Below, one piece after another: positions 35,631 through 45,240 of a stretch of DNA of 46,270 bases. The position numbers and the translations under genes were made by a program. The notes under the pieces were generated by a model. The model was not told the origin of the DNA, made no database searches, and worked only from the letters and a program-made list of their open reading frames with translations. This DNA is from Candidatus Accumulibacter phosphatis (GTDB lineage Bacteria; Pseudomonadota; Gammaproteobacteria; Burkholderiales; Rhodocyclaceae): the NCBI RefSeq assembly GCF_012939955.1, contig NZ_SPMY01000041.1, forward strand, positions 1-46,270, read 5' to 3'. Each line of letters begins with the position of its first letter. The first letter of the stretch is position 1.

Positions 35631-37068
35631 CTATCGTTTTAGCGCCCCGAGTACCTCTTGGAAGTCTTTACGATTCGCAGTCATCGCGACACCACCATAA
35701 ACCAGTGCGCCGACCAATATCATCACCGGGAGGCGCCACTCGACGTACCCTTCTTCGGGCATGCTTAGTCTGACCAAGGCCACGCTACCATACATGAGCA
35801 TGCTGGAAAGCGCCGGCCGAATCATGCTTCCCATGAGGTCTCTGACCCGGATATTTATTGCGGGCAATAAACGCATTAGATTGATAAGGAAGACCAAAGG
35901 GAATCCAACTAACCATGCAATGCATAGACCCTTGACCCCCCATTGGCAGCCAATAAGGAAAGCGACCGGCATTATTATGCTCGCACCGATAAGGTTTTTC
36001 ATCGTGATGTCAGGGCGACCAATCGCATCCACAGCTGACGGTAAAAAAGTTGCTAATCATGCGAAGCGGCATGATCATGGGAAGGATCTGAAGGGGAAGA
36101 ATCGCCGGCTCCCATTTCGGTCCAAGCAGTAGCTGAACAATTTCTGGCGCAATGCTAGATATCCCCCAGAGAACAGGGAAAGATAGAAAACTCAAGATAC
36201 GTACTGATTTTAGAACGTGGAGCTTGACCGTCGCCGAGTCATTCTGGATTTTGGAGAATGCAGGGAATGCTACCTGATTAAGGATGCCCGATACCTTTTG
36301 CACCGGCAGGGAGGCAAGGTGCATTGCAACTGAGTAAAAACCGAGCGCCTCTTTGCCGAGTAGTTTGCCAGCAACAAACATGTCTGCCTGAGAATAAAAA
36401 AAACCACAGAACTCTCCCGGCCGTAACCTTGCCACCAAAACTGATCAAAGTCCCTGCGCCGAGGAATGAAAAATGCGGCCAGTGAAGATAGGGTGCCGCA
36501 AAATTAACGCCGACCATATTTATGGTGGTGGAGAATATAGCACCGGCGACCAAGGACCATACCCCATATCCTGAAAAAGCCAGCGCGAGTGTTAGGGCGC
36601 CACCGGCAAGCTGAGCTCCAAGATTAACCAAGGCGCGTATTTTGAACTTGAGTGCGCGTGCCAATAGCGACTCAGGTATTACAGAGAAACACGAAATTAC
36701 AAACTGCGAAGACAGGACACGCACAATCACGACTAGTCTGGGTTCGTCAAAAAAAATCAGCTATAATTGGGGCGGCGAAGTAAAGCAGGCAGAAAAGAAC
36801 GGCATTGACAATGATTATCAAGCCGAGGAGCTGACGAAGGATTGCGTCATCCAGCGTGCCTGCCTGTACAATTGCAGGCCCTAAACCGGCTGTTGCCATT
36901 AGTCCTAGGAATGCTACAAAAAACGCTTGCCATTGCCAGCAAACCGTAGTCCGTCGGACTGAGTAGGCGCATGACGACAATGGTGATGCTCCAGGTGGCG
37001 AGTTGCCCAAGGAAGTTTGTTCCGGCAACCCACCCTAGACCGCCGATAACTTGTGATTTAAAGTTCAT
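35631..37068 (-). CDS. Wzx-like polysaccharide flippase, split by frameshifts
   Basis: Joined frames give about 479 residues of membrane protein of the MOP superfamily (Wzx/polysaccharide export). The start is MNFKSQVIGGLGWVAG, followed by VMRLLSPTDYGLLAMASVF, a hallmark of these flippases. Later segments are LGLIIIVNAVLFCLLYFAAP, DMFVAGKLLGKEALGFYSVA, GILNQVAFPAFSKIQND and IGRPDITMKNLIGASI. Frames change at A runs near 36918-36923, 36749-36757, 36397-36404 and 36043-36048. It would move lipid-linked repeat units across the inner membrane. It ends 27 bp before the asparagine-synthetase-like gene starts. Confidence 0.8.
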
Positions 37069-37247
37069 ATAGGCTCTGGGGTGCACCGCAAAAAAAAAGC
37101 CATCGCACGCCAGCGTAGCGAAATGGCAGCGATGCGGGGCGGAAGCAGAGATGTCTAGACGTTCTAAGTAGTAGCTAAGTTCGTTTGGTGGAGTAAGTCG
37201 GGAGTGAGTCACCGGCAACCGCGGAACGACAGTATTCGCGAGAAGTT

Positions 37248-38516
37248 TCATGATTTCGCCAGCTCATCGAGAAGCAGGGCCAACTCTTTTGTGCGCGATT
37301 TCCTGGAATGTTTCATGGCGAACTGCTTCGATATGCCGGGCTCAAGGCCCGCGGAGAGGCTCTCTAGGAACCGTGGGATCGTTTTCGCAATATCTTCTGC
37401 GCTGGCTATATCGGCAATATGGCGTGCCTTGGCATCCGACAACATTTTTGCGGAAATTCCGTCGGGATCAACCAAGCCCAGAATAGGGCGCCCTGAACGG
37501 TAGTACTCATAGATCTTTGCCGGGATCTGATGGTTGCAGGAGGCGGCCTGGAATAACAGGAGTCCATCAACGCGCAGCATTTCCTGGAGGGCGTCGCGAT
37601 AACTAAGCGTTGCTGCCAGTCGGACGATATCACCAATGCCCAGTTCCGCAATTAGCGGCCGGTAAAAGTCGTCGTTTCCAGTCGCCCGAAGAATAATCTG
37701 GAGCCTCGAGCCGTTGATGCTGCCTGAATGCTTGAGCATTGCCAAAGCGTCGAAGAAGGGGCGAGGGTTTCTTTCTATGGGGTATAGAATACCACTATGA
37801 AGAAGCGTGATCTGCCCTGGCCTTGAAAGCGGAACCGCTGGGAGGTCAAGCTCGGCGTCGCGAAAGTTCTCTTCATCGAAGCCGTTTTCGATGACCGCCC
37901 ATCGCGATGGTGCAATGTCCTTATATCTTTGAGAATACATCTGTCGAGTCGGTTCTGTGGTGAACACGGCGCGTGTGCAATGATGGACTGTTTCATGCTC
38001 AAGCTTGCGATGGATTTCCCATGTCTTCGGATTGCGCGGGTAGCCTGGTTCGGTCATTGAGTCACGAAAGTCAGCGACCCAGGGTAGCCCGCTGCGCTTG
38101 CAGAGGCTTAGTCCAATCATGTGAGCCGTGGCGATTGGCGACGTTGAAAATATTGCGGCCGGTTTATGGCGGCGGATCATTCGCATCCCGCTCCAGACCG
38201 CGCCTGGCCACCAACTGAGCCAGCGGTCCGGCTGTGCCATCCAGCGGAAATAGCGGCCGCGAATTGCGAGGTGGCGAGCGCTGTCTAGCCCAAGGGCACG
38301 TTCGACAACAAGGTTCTCGGGGATTTCCCTGAGCTGATTCGCACTGGTCGATTCGTAGGCTTTAGGCGTAATAGTGAGAACCAGTGGTTCCCAGCCATGC
38401 TCGTGAAGATAGGTCGCGAATTTCAGGGTTCTCTGGATGCCACTGCTCCCTTGGAAGGGAGGAAAGTGGTAGGCGATCATTAGCAGTTTTCTGGTATTTG
38501 CCACATGCTGTCCCAC
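37248..38516 (-). CDS. Glycosyltransferase family 4 protein
   Basis: A 422-residue GT-B glycosyltransferase. The N-terminal KLLMIAYHFPPFQGSSGIQR is the typical acceptor-side start, and VADFRDSMTEPGYPRN and VIENGFDEENF are usual GT4 segments. The donor-side motif is KIYEYYRSGRPILGLV. It should add a sugar to a lipid-linked oligosaccharide. The GTG start gives MGQHVANTRKLL; an in-frame GTG four codons later or ATG at MIAYHF is also possible. It lies 180 bp before the flippase start. Confidence 0.88.
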   Translation of the reverse strand: MGQHVANTRKLLMIAYHFPPFQGSSGIQRTLKFATYLHEHGWEPLVLTITPKAYESTSANQLREIPENLVVERALGLDSARHLAIRGRYFRWMAQPDRWLSWWPGAVWSGMRMIRRHKPAAIFSTSPIATAHMIGLSLCKRSGLPWVADFRDSMTEPGYPRNPKTWEIHRKLEHETVHHCTRAVFTTEPTRQMYSQRYKDIAPSRWAVIENGFDEENFRDAELDLPAVPLSRPGQITLLHSGILYPIERNPRPFFDALAMLKHSGSINGSRLQIILRATGNDDFYRPLIAELGIGDIVRLAATLSYRDALQEMLRVDGLLLFQAASCNHQIPAKIYEYYRSGRPILGLVDPDGISAKMLSDAKARHIADIASAEDIAKTIPRFLESLSAGLEPGISKQFAMKHSRKSRTKELALLLDELAKS

Positions 38517-38646
38517 GTTTGGTTAATGTCCATTTTATATTTTAGCCTGTCAGTGAAAGCCTATCTGGAGCCGGTGCTACCTCTTTGCAAACCGGAGAAT
38601 GTCTATGGTAAGGCGAATTCTACGCATTTGGGCGTTTCTCCTGGCG

Positions 38647-39375
38647 CTAATCTGTACGGCCTGCTGGCTTTTCGGCTTCTGGCGTCTCCGTTTCGCGGGC
38701 AGCGCCATCGGGCAGCGGTTTGTTTTGCTTATTCGCGCCGGATGATTTGCCTGTCAGTAGGCGATGTTGCTCGCGTAGCACCCTGGAGTTCGGGCTGTGC
38801 TTCAAACCTGATGTCAAGACTTTCATCGCTTCCGTGTTGTTTCCTGACTGCATCAGAAATTCAATCCAATGCGAATAGGCGGGCCAGTAGTCTGGTTTTA
38901 GTGCTCTGGCCTTGGCAAATGAATTGTTGGCATCGCTGAATGCGCCGAGGCGAAGCTCGACTTCTCCGATTTCAGTATATATTTCGGGAAGCAGTATGAA
39001 ATCAGGCGGGCTGTTGTTGATGACGTACGTATAATCACCAAGGACCAGGCTGAGGAGGTGCTTTCTCTGATCTTGCGGTGTGCTGCTTCGCAAGGCACGA
39101 AGCAGATTGATTTGTCCCCAACAATAGTGATGAATTGTCGTAAAACCAGGACCCGTTCTTGCAACCCAGTTTTTGTACTCACGTGATCGTTCATGCAAAT
39201 GCATGCCTTGAGCATATGGGCAGTAGATTGGGATCAGGGCCATTTCCTGCCTGGTGATTTCTTGTGGTTTGGCGGCGATAGCGTTGGTCGCCACGCTTAG
39301 AAGAACCAGAGCAGTGGTTAGGTATGGCGCCGTGGCTCCAAAGAGATAGCTTTTTGGCTTTTGGTAATTGACCAT
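38647..39375 (-). CDS. Exported TPR-like protein of the polysaccharide locus
   Basis: About 242 residues from MVNYQKPKSYLFG; the longer open frame upstream is unlike protein. A signal peptide or anchor (LTTALVLLSVATNAIAA) is followed by a Cys-containing region (PIYCPYAQGM, HHYCWGQINLLRAL) and TPR-like helices (IYTEIGEVELRLGAFSDANN, EFLMQSGNNTEAMKVL). The C-terminal tail is Lys- and Glu-rich. TPR proteins of this kind occur in exosortase-type polysaccharide clusters; the role is unknown. Confidence 0.72.
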   Translation of the reverse strand: MVNYQKPKSYLFGATAPYLTTALVLLSVATNAIAAKPQEITRQEMALIPIYCPYAQGMHLHERSREYKNWVARTGPGFTTIHHYCWGQINLLRALRSSTPQDQRKHLLSLVLGDYTYVINNSPPDFILLPEIYTEIGEVELRLGAFSDANNSFAKARALKPDYWPAYSHWIEFLMQSGNNTEAMKVLTSGLKHSPNSRVLREQHRLLTGKSSGANKQNKPLPDGAARETETPEAEKPAGRTD

Positions 39376-39438
39376 TCTTGGGATTCCTATGTGTGACTTG
39401 ATTCTCTTTGCGTACCGCTTGGCTGTCGGGCTCGTCCC

Positions 39439-39468
39439 GATGGTGACGGGTAGCAGTTCGTCACCATC
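39439..39468. promoter_or_regulatory. Perfect 10-bp inverted repeat upstream of the TPR gene
   Basis: GATGGTGACG (39439-39448) pairs with CGTCACCATC (39459-39468) around ten bases. It lies 64-93 bp before the TPR gene start and 130 bp after the deacetylase stop. No U run follows on the minus strand, so an operator or attenuator-like structure is more likely than a simple terminator. Confidence 0.4.
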
Positions 39469-39601
39469 ATTGAATGAAACAATTAAAGTAAGCGTAAGGC
39501 GGTGCACCCTGAGTCGTGGAGGATTCGGCTTCCCGTGTGAAACGCCGCGGGAGTGCCAATAGTTGCACCGCTGGCGAGTGCGAGGTCTGCGGCGACATCT
39601 G

Positions 39602-40561
39602 TTAAGCCAAAAGTCTTCTTGCCAATTGCTCACCGTGGCGTTGCAAAGTTGCGGACAGGCTCGTGCTGGCAATATGTCCCCGCGTTTCGCGATCGATGCT
39701 TGGCGCAGGAGACAGCGTGCTGACTTCGAATCTGTCACGCTGCGATGCCAGAAACGCGCAAAGAGCTTCGAAACGCCTGACCACGATTCTGTCGGGATCG
39801 CAGCGTCCCGGTCGGAGCATCTCGAAATTGTGGGAAAGTATGACAAAGTGTTGGCTTCCGTTGCGGGCTGCGGTCTCCAGTGCGCCGCGCATTTCAGCAA
39901 AACTGCAGGCACCGATCTGAGCGGGTCTGGGTTTGCCGAAGCCGTCGCGAAATACAGTCATTGGCAGGATGCTGACACCCTCAAATTTCTGGGGTTGGTT
40001 AAAATCCAGAGTGTTCCTGAGATCAATTCCGCTATCCGGGTGGGCGGCGTTGAGGCTGCTATCGACTGCTATTCCGCTTTGTCGAAGAGCGCGGTAGGTA
40101 TTCGCGTTGCAGGCGAAGCTCCCGGCCCGAAAGGCGGTTATTTTATCGCAGCCGGCGCTAGCCAAAAGCCTACGTCCGTAGTCAAGGAGGGTGCTCTGTT
40201 CCTCCAGCGTATAGTAGGATAGATGCTGGCGCTTCGCGCTTGCACCGGGAAACAATAGCGGGCGGATTTCATCGGTCCATTCAGGATGCAGGTGCAACTG
40301 GATATCGTGTTTGCCGGCACGAATCATTTCGACGATAATGGCCAGATGCTCGACGCCAAAACGACCCGCGAATAGCGGCTCCACGAAGAAAACTCCCATC
40401 AGGTCGTGGCGATCAAGAACCTCCATGGTCTTTGGCAGTGCATAATCCCCGCTAGGCGAGCGGCCATAGATGTAGCGCTGGAAGCTCCGAGGAAAGCGGG
40501 CTTCGAGTTCTTCCCAGCTATTGCACCAAATCTCGATATCAAAGGTAAGATAGACTTTCAT
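39602..40561 (-). CDS. Polysaccharide deacetylase-like protein
   Basis: A 319-residue NodB-like protein. MKVYLTFDIEIW provides the catalytic and metal-binding Asp pair, and HDIQLHLHPEW the HxxxH-like metal site. FRAGSFACNANTYRALRQSG and HFVILSHNFEML are later catalytic segments. It should remove N- or O-acetyl groups from sugar units in the polymer. No signal peptide is seen, so it probably acts on the cytoplasmic precursor. Confidence 0.85.
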   Translation of the reverse strand: MKVYLTFDIEIWCNSWEELEARFPRSFQRYIYGRSPSGDYALPKTMEVLDRHDLMGVFFVEPLFAGRFGVEHLAIIVEMIRAGKHDIQLHLHPEWTDEIRPLLFPGASAKRQHLSYYTLEEQSTLLDYGRRLLASAGCDKITAFRAGSFACNANTYRALRQSGIAVDSSLNAAHPDSGIDLRNTLDFNQPQKFEGVSILPMTVFRDGFGKPRPAQIGACSFAEMRGALETAARNGSQHFVILSHNFEMLRPGRCDPDRIVVRRFEALCAFLASQRDRFEVSTLSPAPSIDRETRGHIASTSLSATLQRHGEQLARRLLA

Positions 40562-40667
40562 CGCCTTGAGTGTGGGTCGTTACGAGTCTGCAAGTCTTGC
40601 CGTCCCGCGTGTGCGGGCTTATCGTTGGTTGCCGACGGCTGGCGAGGGCACAGTCGGAGGGGATTGG

Positions 40668-41492
40668 CTATGTGCACTCTTTCACCCCGAATATTGTAGT
40701 ATCCGGGGTAAGAACGTGTCCCAAAAACCGTAACGGCGGCAGCGCGCGGACAAGCGACACAGCAGTGCGTGGGACGATTCCCATCTTGTCAGTATTCAGC
40801 ATCTCGAAGCGGTCGTGGCAACGAATTTTGTATGCTGAAAGGAATGACGAAAGTCCATAGAAGCTGAACCAGTGAACAGCTGGATAACGCGCAAAATTCG
40901 CTAATTCCGGCTTTGTTGTTACCGCCAAGCGTTCATATTTCCGCTTGAGAAAACCTGGATACCAGCTATACATGGGAAGATTGAACTCCTCTTGCTTGGG
41001 GCACAGGACGTTCGTCGTGCTAAGGTATAGGACTCCGCCGGGCTTCAATACTCGGGCGGCCTCACGTAAACAAGCCTGCCAGTCCTCGACATGCTCTAAA
41101 AGCTCAGGTAGGAGGCATACGTCCATTGACTCATCCGAGAATGGAAGCTTGGTTGCCGATCCCACGTCAAAGTGGATGGAAAGACCGGATTCAAGCGAGC
41201 GACGCCGTGCCAGTTCAACAAGTGGCTTGTTGATGTCAACGCCAGAGACGTTATGGCCTTTTTGCGCCCATATCCGACACTGCGTTCCGGCCCCGCAGCC
41301 GATATCCGCAACGTCAAGTGCCTTTGTGGCTGGCTGGTCCTTACCAAAAAACAGCTTCAGGGCTTTGTCACGTACTGTAGTAAAACGTTCTACGGTGGCC
41401 GGCGCCAAGCTCTGGTTTTCATAATAATTGAAGAAGTTTGGGTCTGAGCTGGAATCCAGGTCGCCGGAATAATTGTCTATTTCTTCACTCAT
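40668..41492 (-). CDS. Class I SAM-dependent methyltransferase
   Basis: About 274 residues from MSEEIDNYSGD; the frame extends to 41561, but that N-terminal part is unlike protein. Motif I is VADIGCGAGTQCRIWAQKG, motif II GVDINKPL, and post-motif LLPELLEHVEDWQACLREA with ARVLKPGGVLYLST. It is related to methyltransferases that act on sugars or quinone precursors. In this context an O-methyl group on a polysaccharide sugar is likely. It ends 106 bp before the deacetylase. Confidence 0.85.
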   Translation of the reverse strand: MSEEIDNYSGDLDSSSDPNFFNYYENQSLAPATVERFTTVRDKALKLFFGKDQPATKALDVADIGCGAGTQCRIWAQKGHNVSGVDINKPLVELARRRSLESGLSIHFDVGSATKLPFSDESMDVCLLPELLEHVEDWQACLREAARVLKPGGVLYLSTTNVLCPKQEEFNLPMYSWYPGFLKRKYERLAVTTKPELANFARYPAVHWFSFYGLSSFLSAYKIRCHDRFEMLNTDKMGIVPRTAVSLVRALPPLRFLGHVLTPDTTIFGVKECT

Positions 41493-41591
41493 AAAACACA
41501 CCGTACCTCGTTTGTCGTCACCGTCTTGAGATGATTCGCCGACTTCGATAGCGCTAGGCAAACGGTTTTGCCGGCGGTCGTTGATAAGCCG

Positions 41592-41684
41592 TCAGATATC
41601 TTGCTGCTCATTTTTTTTTCTATGCTCGTCATGGGCGATTGCGTCACGCAACCGTTTTAGTGCATCGGATAAATGGTTGCGCAT
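41592..41684 (-). CDS. Possible small protein (30 residues)
   Basis: ATG with GAGGA five bases before it opens a 30-codon frame: MRNHLSDALKRLRDAIAHDE then a Lys/Gln-rich end. The first part could form an amphipathic helix. A run of nine A bases lies within it, so a frame error is possible and it might be part of a longer gene. There is no family match. Confidence 0.25.
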   Translation of the reverse strand: MRNHLSDALKRLRDAIAHDEHRKKNEQQDI

Positions 41685-42194
41685 GGCAATCCTCGCGGTA
41701 TTGGCGACAGGCGCTGGTTCGCGACGGCTGGCCGCAACCGAGGCACGTCTGCCTACGCTTTGTCGTTCGTCTTGTCACTGATTGCGCGCTGGGTGCATGG
41801 GCTGCAGAAGAATTCTAACGACTGCAGGTCCGTGGGGTGTGAAATTATTCCGCGTTTGGCTAGATTTGTAAGAGTTCAGGGCTGTTTCCCGTCGCCGGGA
41901 CCCGCTAGAGCAGGATGTCGCGGTGGAGCCTGTTGGCGTGCCCGCGCGAGAGGGTGGTTTTGCCGTCACCGCCGCGGGAGCTCAGTCTTCTACGGTACGA
42001 AGCAGCAAGCAGCAGAAAACAGCACCAGGCCCTTGAGCCCCTTCGTCACAGTGCATCCGCTGAAGCGGGCCGGGAGTGCCTTGGGGATCGGCGAGAAATG
42101 GTGAGAGTGCAATCTTCGCGAGTCAGCGACCGCAGACGGCTATTCACCACGCTGGCTAGATTACATAGCATGCGGATGTCCTTGGGCGTTATGT
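41685..42194. other. Intergenic stretch without a gene
   Basis: About 510 bp between the two methyltransferase genes. Only short open frames with unusual composition are present, and no repeat or promoter motif stands out. Confidence 0.5.
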
Positions 42195-43070
42195 CTAGAC
42201 CACTTTCTGCGCGTCGCGCTTAAGGAGGTTCACCGATATGCTTGGAGTCAGAAGGCCAGGGGTCACGCGGAGCAAGGTCGTAATCCGTGCCATCGCACGC
42301 AGGACATTGAGTCGGCCAGGCGAAAGGCCCATCCGGTGCTTTGCCTCGAGATAACTTCTGCATGCGTCCACGCGATCGGCATTTTCGAACCCCGGCCCGA
42401 AGCCGTTGAGAAGTTCCCAAGGCCAGACGCCTCGCTGTGGCGAACGGGCCGTGAGCTTGTCGACGAACCGTGGTAGCCAGTTGGGCCCGAACACTCCGGA
42501 GTGGACTTCGCGCGGCCAAAGGCGGCTGCTGGTACCCGTTATCAGTATCGTGCCACCGGGACGCAGTACGCGGGCGATTTCCCCCTGGACTTCCGGGAGG
42601 ATGTCATGAGGCACGTATTCGAGGACGCTATTGCAGCTGACGATGTCGATGGTGCAGTCGTCGATTGGGAGTTGCCTGGTGTCTGCGACGTGACGGATGT
42701 CTATGTGGGTAAGGACGCCGTAGCGCTGCGCGTTTAGGCGCGCGAGATCAATGGCTTCAGAATCAACGTCTACGGCTATGACGGATGCTCCCAGCGCTGC
42801 CAGAACCACCGACGTTGCCCCGAAATTGCATCCGAATTCCAGGACTTTTGCGCCCCGAATCGGAGTGGTGCACGTCTCGAAGACATGTCGAGCATGATCC
42901 CATTCGTACTGGACATAACCGCCGACCCAAAGTGAGTCGGGATCCCAGCCCAAGGCATGGGCCGCCCTTCGGAATTCGGCGTCCGCGGCCTGATCGACGA
43001 CCTCCGGTGCTTCTGCTCCGGATGGGCTCGGTGGAATGGATGTCAAACGCTGCATGGGCCCACCTGTCAT
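42195..43070 (-). CDS. Class I SAM-dependent methyltransferase
   Basis: About 291 residues. The ATG at 43068-43070 overlaps the upstream gene's TGA as ATGA; a second ATG at 43055 has AGGTGG just before it and is equally possible. Motif I is VLEFGCNFGATSVVLAALG, motif II VIAVDVDSEAID, and motif post-II SCNSVLEYVPHDILPEVQGE with RVLRPGGTILITGTSS. The C-terminal 80 residues (LSPGRLNVLRAMARITTLLR) probably form a helical cap. It is coupled to the acetyltransferase gene; a polysaccharide-sugar substrate is inferred. Confidence 0.85.
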   Translation of the reverse strand: MTGGPMQRLTSIPPSPSGAEAPEVVDQAADAEFRRAAHALGWDPDSLWVGGYVQYEWDHARHVFETCTTPIRGAKVLEFGCNFGATSVVLAALGASVIAVDVDSEAIDLARLNAQRYGVLTHIDIRHVADTRQLPIDDCTIDIVSCNSVLEYVPHDILPEVQGEIARVLRPGGTILITGTSSRLWPREVHSGVFGPNWLPRFVDKLTARSPQRGVWPWELLNGFGPGFENADRVDACRSYLEAKHRMGLSPGRLNVLRAMARITTLLRVTPGLLTPSISVNLLKRDAQKVV

Positions 43071-44086
43071 TGTTTTCGCATTCGCCGCCTGATCCAGGTC
43101 TTGATGCCCCACCGGTCGAGCAAACGCCCGACCGAAGTGCCGACGTGGTCGACGAAGGTGTGGACTCCGAGCAGTCCGCGATTGTACAGCGTCGGATGCA
43201 GCAGCCAGACGTCGGCACAGAGCCAGGCATGCGTAGAGAAGAGTTCCTTGTGCAAGCCATTTCCCTGCGTGTAATCAAGCCATGGTGAGCAGCGTTCGGC
43301 ACACATGCGCTCGAGCATGAGAACCTGCAGAACGACGCCGGGTGATACCTTCGAGTAGGCCGGGTCGAATCCGATGTAGGCGTAACGCATGATGCGGTCA
43401 TGCATGTAGCAGTAGACAAAGGCGATGGCTTGTCCTTGAACGAACAGCAGATAACCGCGCCAACGTCCATCCGCGGCAAAGTTGCGGGTGCGTTGCACAA
43501 ATCCATCGTCACGTGGCAGGCCGGAGTCGAGCAACCGGTCCTGGTACGTCGTTGAGGAAACCCGCCACGCGTGTTCGAGATATTCAGTTACTTCGTCGGC
43601 TGTCCTGTACTCACGCATGTCGATCGGGGAGCCGTGCGCTTCGCCGAATTTCTTTACCGTGCGTCGGATGTTGTAGCGTGATTTGCCCGACATATGTTCG
43701 AAGATGCCGTCGATCGAGCCAGTCAGGTCGGCCATGTAGCGATGGTAGGTACGGGGCGTGTAGTGCAGGACGCCATTGCGGCGCGTCAGGCGCGGCAGCG
43801 GGTCTTTGATCGGGAGCGAGCTGATGAGGATGGTTTCGCCTGGTCCGGGCACAAGTTCTTCGAGCTTTACTGCGGTTTCAAGCTCGGGAAAGAAGTTCGA
43901 GGGCGTACGAACCGGTAGTTTTGCTTCGAACAGGTGTAGATCCCCAAGGCGGAAGTTCAGCCACGCGGTACGCTCCTTCCAGGTAATCTCTGGCGGAAGC
44001 GGTGGCTCGACGCCGCTCTCGGCAGGGGCTTGCGGAGCCGGGCGATGGGCAGGAGAGGCTTCTGCAGATGGTGGTGAGGGGTTCAT
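43067..44086 (-). CDS. GNAT/FemAB-like acetyltransferase (BioF2-like)
   Basis: A 339-residue protein with a Pro/Ala-rich start and an acyltransferase fold of the GNAT-like/CelD-BcsL group. FEHMSGKSRYNIRRTVKKFG, GYLLFVQGQAIAFVYCYMHD and IMRYAYIGFDPAYSKVSPG are typical, ending in WLDYTQGNGLHKELFS. These enzymes acylate sugars or peptides in polymer biosynthesis. The first gene of the minus-strand locus, it is followed without a gap by the methyltransferase. Confidence 0.85.
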   Translation of the reverse strand: MNPSPPSAEASPAHRPAPQAPAESGVEPPLPPEITWKERTAWLNFRLGDLHLFEAKLPVRTPSNFFPELETAVKLEELVPGPGETILISSLPIKDPLPRLTRRNGVLHYTPRTYHRYMADLTGSIDGIFEHMSGKSRYNIRRTVKKFGEAHGSPIDMREYRTADEVTEYLEHAWRVSSTTYQDRLLDSGLPRDDGFVQRTRNFAADGRWRGYLLFVQGQAIAFVYCYMHDRIMRYAYIGFDPAYSKVSPGVVLQVLMLERMCAERCSPWLDYTQGNGLHKELFSTHAWLCADVWLLHPTLYNRGLLGVHTFVDHVGTSVGRLLDRWGIKTWIRRRMRKQ

Positions 44087-45240
44087 TGTGCGAGCATGCC
44101 AGGGACGCGGTGGGTGGTGCCAGAGTGGCCGGGAAGCGTAACAGGACGTGTGCGGACAGTCTACCGAAAGCTCCGTCCGAAAACGGTGACTTTATTCTCG
44201 CATCGGGTCGATTCGCTGGCCATGATCGGCGCTAGCAAACTATGGGGTTTCAGTAGGTCCTGCCTGCCACGAAGGGTGAGTGGACACGGCAGTTCCGTGT
44301 CGATCTGCACGCTCTGCACGATTGCGCGTGCGGGGAACGCCCCGGGCTACTGGCTGGGTCGGTTGGGTCGGATTAGCAGCGAGGCGGGTCGAGAAACCCA
44401 CGAGCCGGATGGCGACCATGTCGCCAGCAACAGATTGCCGTTTCTCCAGATTGCGCGAAGTGCTGCAGTTGAGCGTAAAGCCTCATGTTGGCAACAGCCA
44501 CTAAGGTGTCCCTCGGCTGCGGCGACACGGTTTAGGCGCAACGCCGCTTCTCCCATGGGTTCATCACTTGTCGTGGGTCAGATCCGGACGCCGTGTAGCC
44601 ATCGGCTAGCCGCAGGACAGGGCAAGATCCAGTGGCGTTGGTTCTGGGCGGAATCTGGGCTAGACTGCTCGACGTTGAATTTCCTGCGCATTTGAAATGC
44701 ACCTTACCGATCGTGATCTTTGTCAGCGTGGGCAAGGCGCTTTTTTCGCGGCTTTGGGAAGACCTAATCTGCGGGAAGCCGAGTGTTAATCGGTGTTGGA
44801 TGCGAAGCTCGGTCAAGCGGATGAATCGTGCACCTACCGCCTTCCATATGCTGCAACAGAGACAGTTCCCGCAACGAAGCGACTGTCTGGAGGCCTTGCC
44901 GCCAGGACGGCCCGTTCGTCGAGACGGCCGTGGCGCGCGGCGGGAGTCGGGTACCGTCAGAAGTCGGCCATTGTCACCACCCTCGAACAGGCGCCGGCAC
45001 GGAACACCTTGTACCGCTTCGCTCCTGATCGCCTTTGATCCTCGGCCGCTTAACTGCGGCGGGCCAGCCAGGAACGCGGCCGCCGGAGAATTCGGGCACT
45101 TTTTACGATTGCGCCTTCCCCGGGCTTCGGCTCCCACAGCGAAAATCGAGCCCACGCTTTTCCGTTGCCAACGGTGGTGCGAGGAGACGATCAATTGAGT
45201 GCGACTCCACGTTTCATTATTTCTTTCGGCATGGGTCCTG
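44087..45240. other. Long divergent stretch without a supported gene
   Basis: More than 1.1 kb separates the acetyltransferase (minus) from the GNAT gene (plus). Open frames at 44096-44695, 44632-45198 (plus) and 44532-45329 (minus) are Arg-, Ser- and Pro-rich without domain signatures. No tRNA, insertion-sequence end or clear promoter was found. Confidence 0.45.

Noticed and set aside
44096-45198. Possible genes in the long divergent gap
   Set aside because: Three overlapping frames have skewed composition, no domain and no ribosome site.
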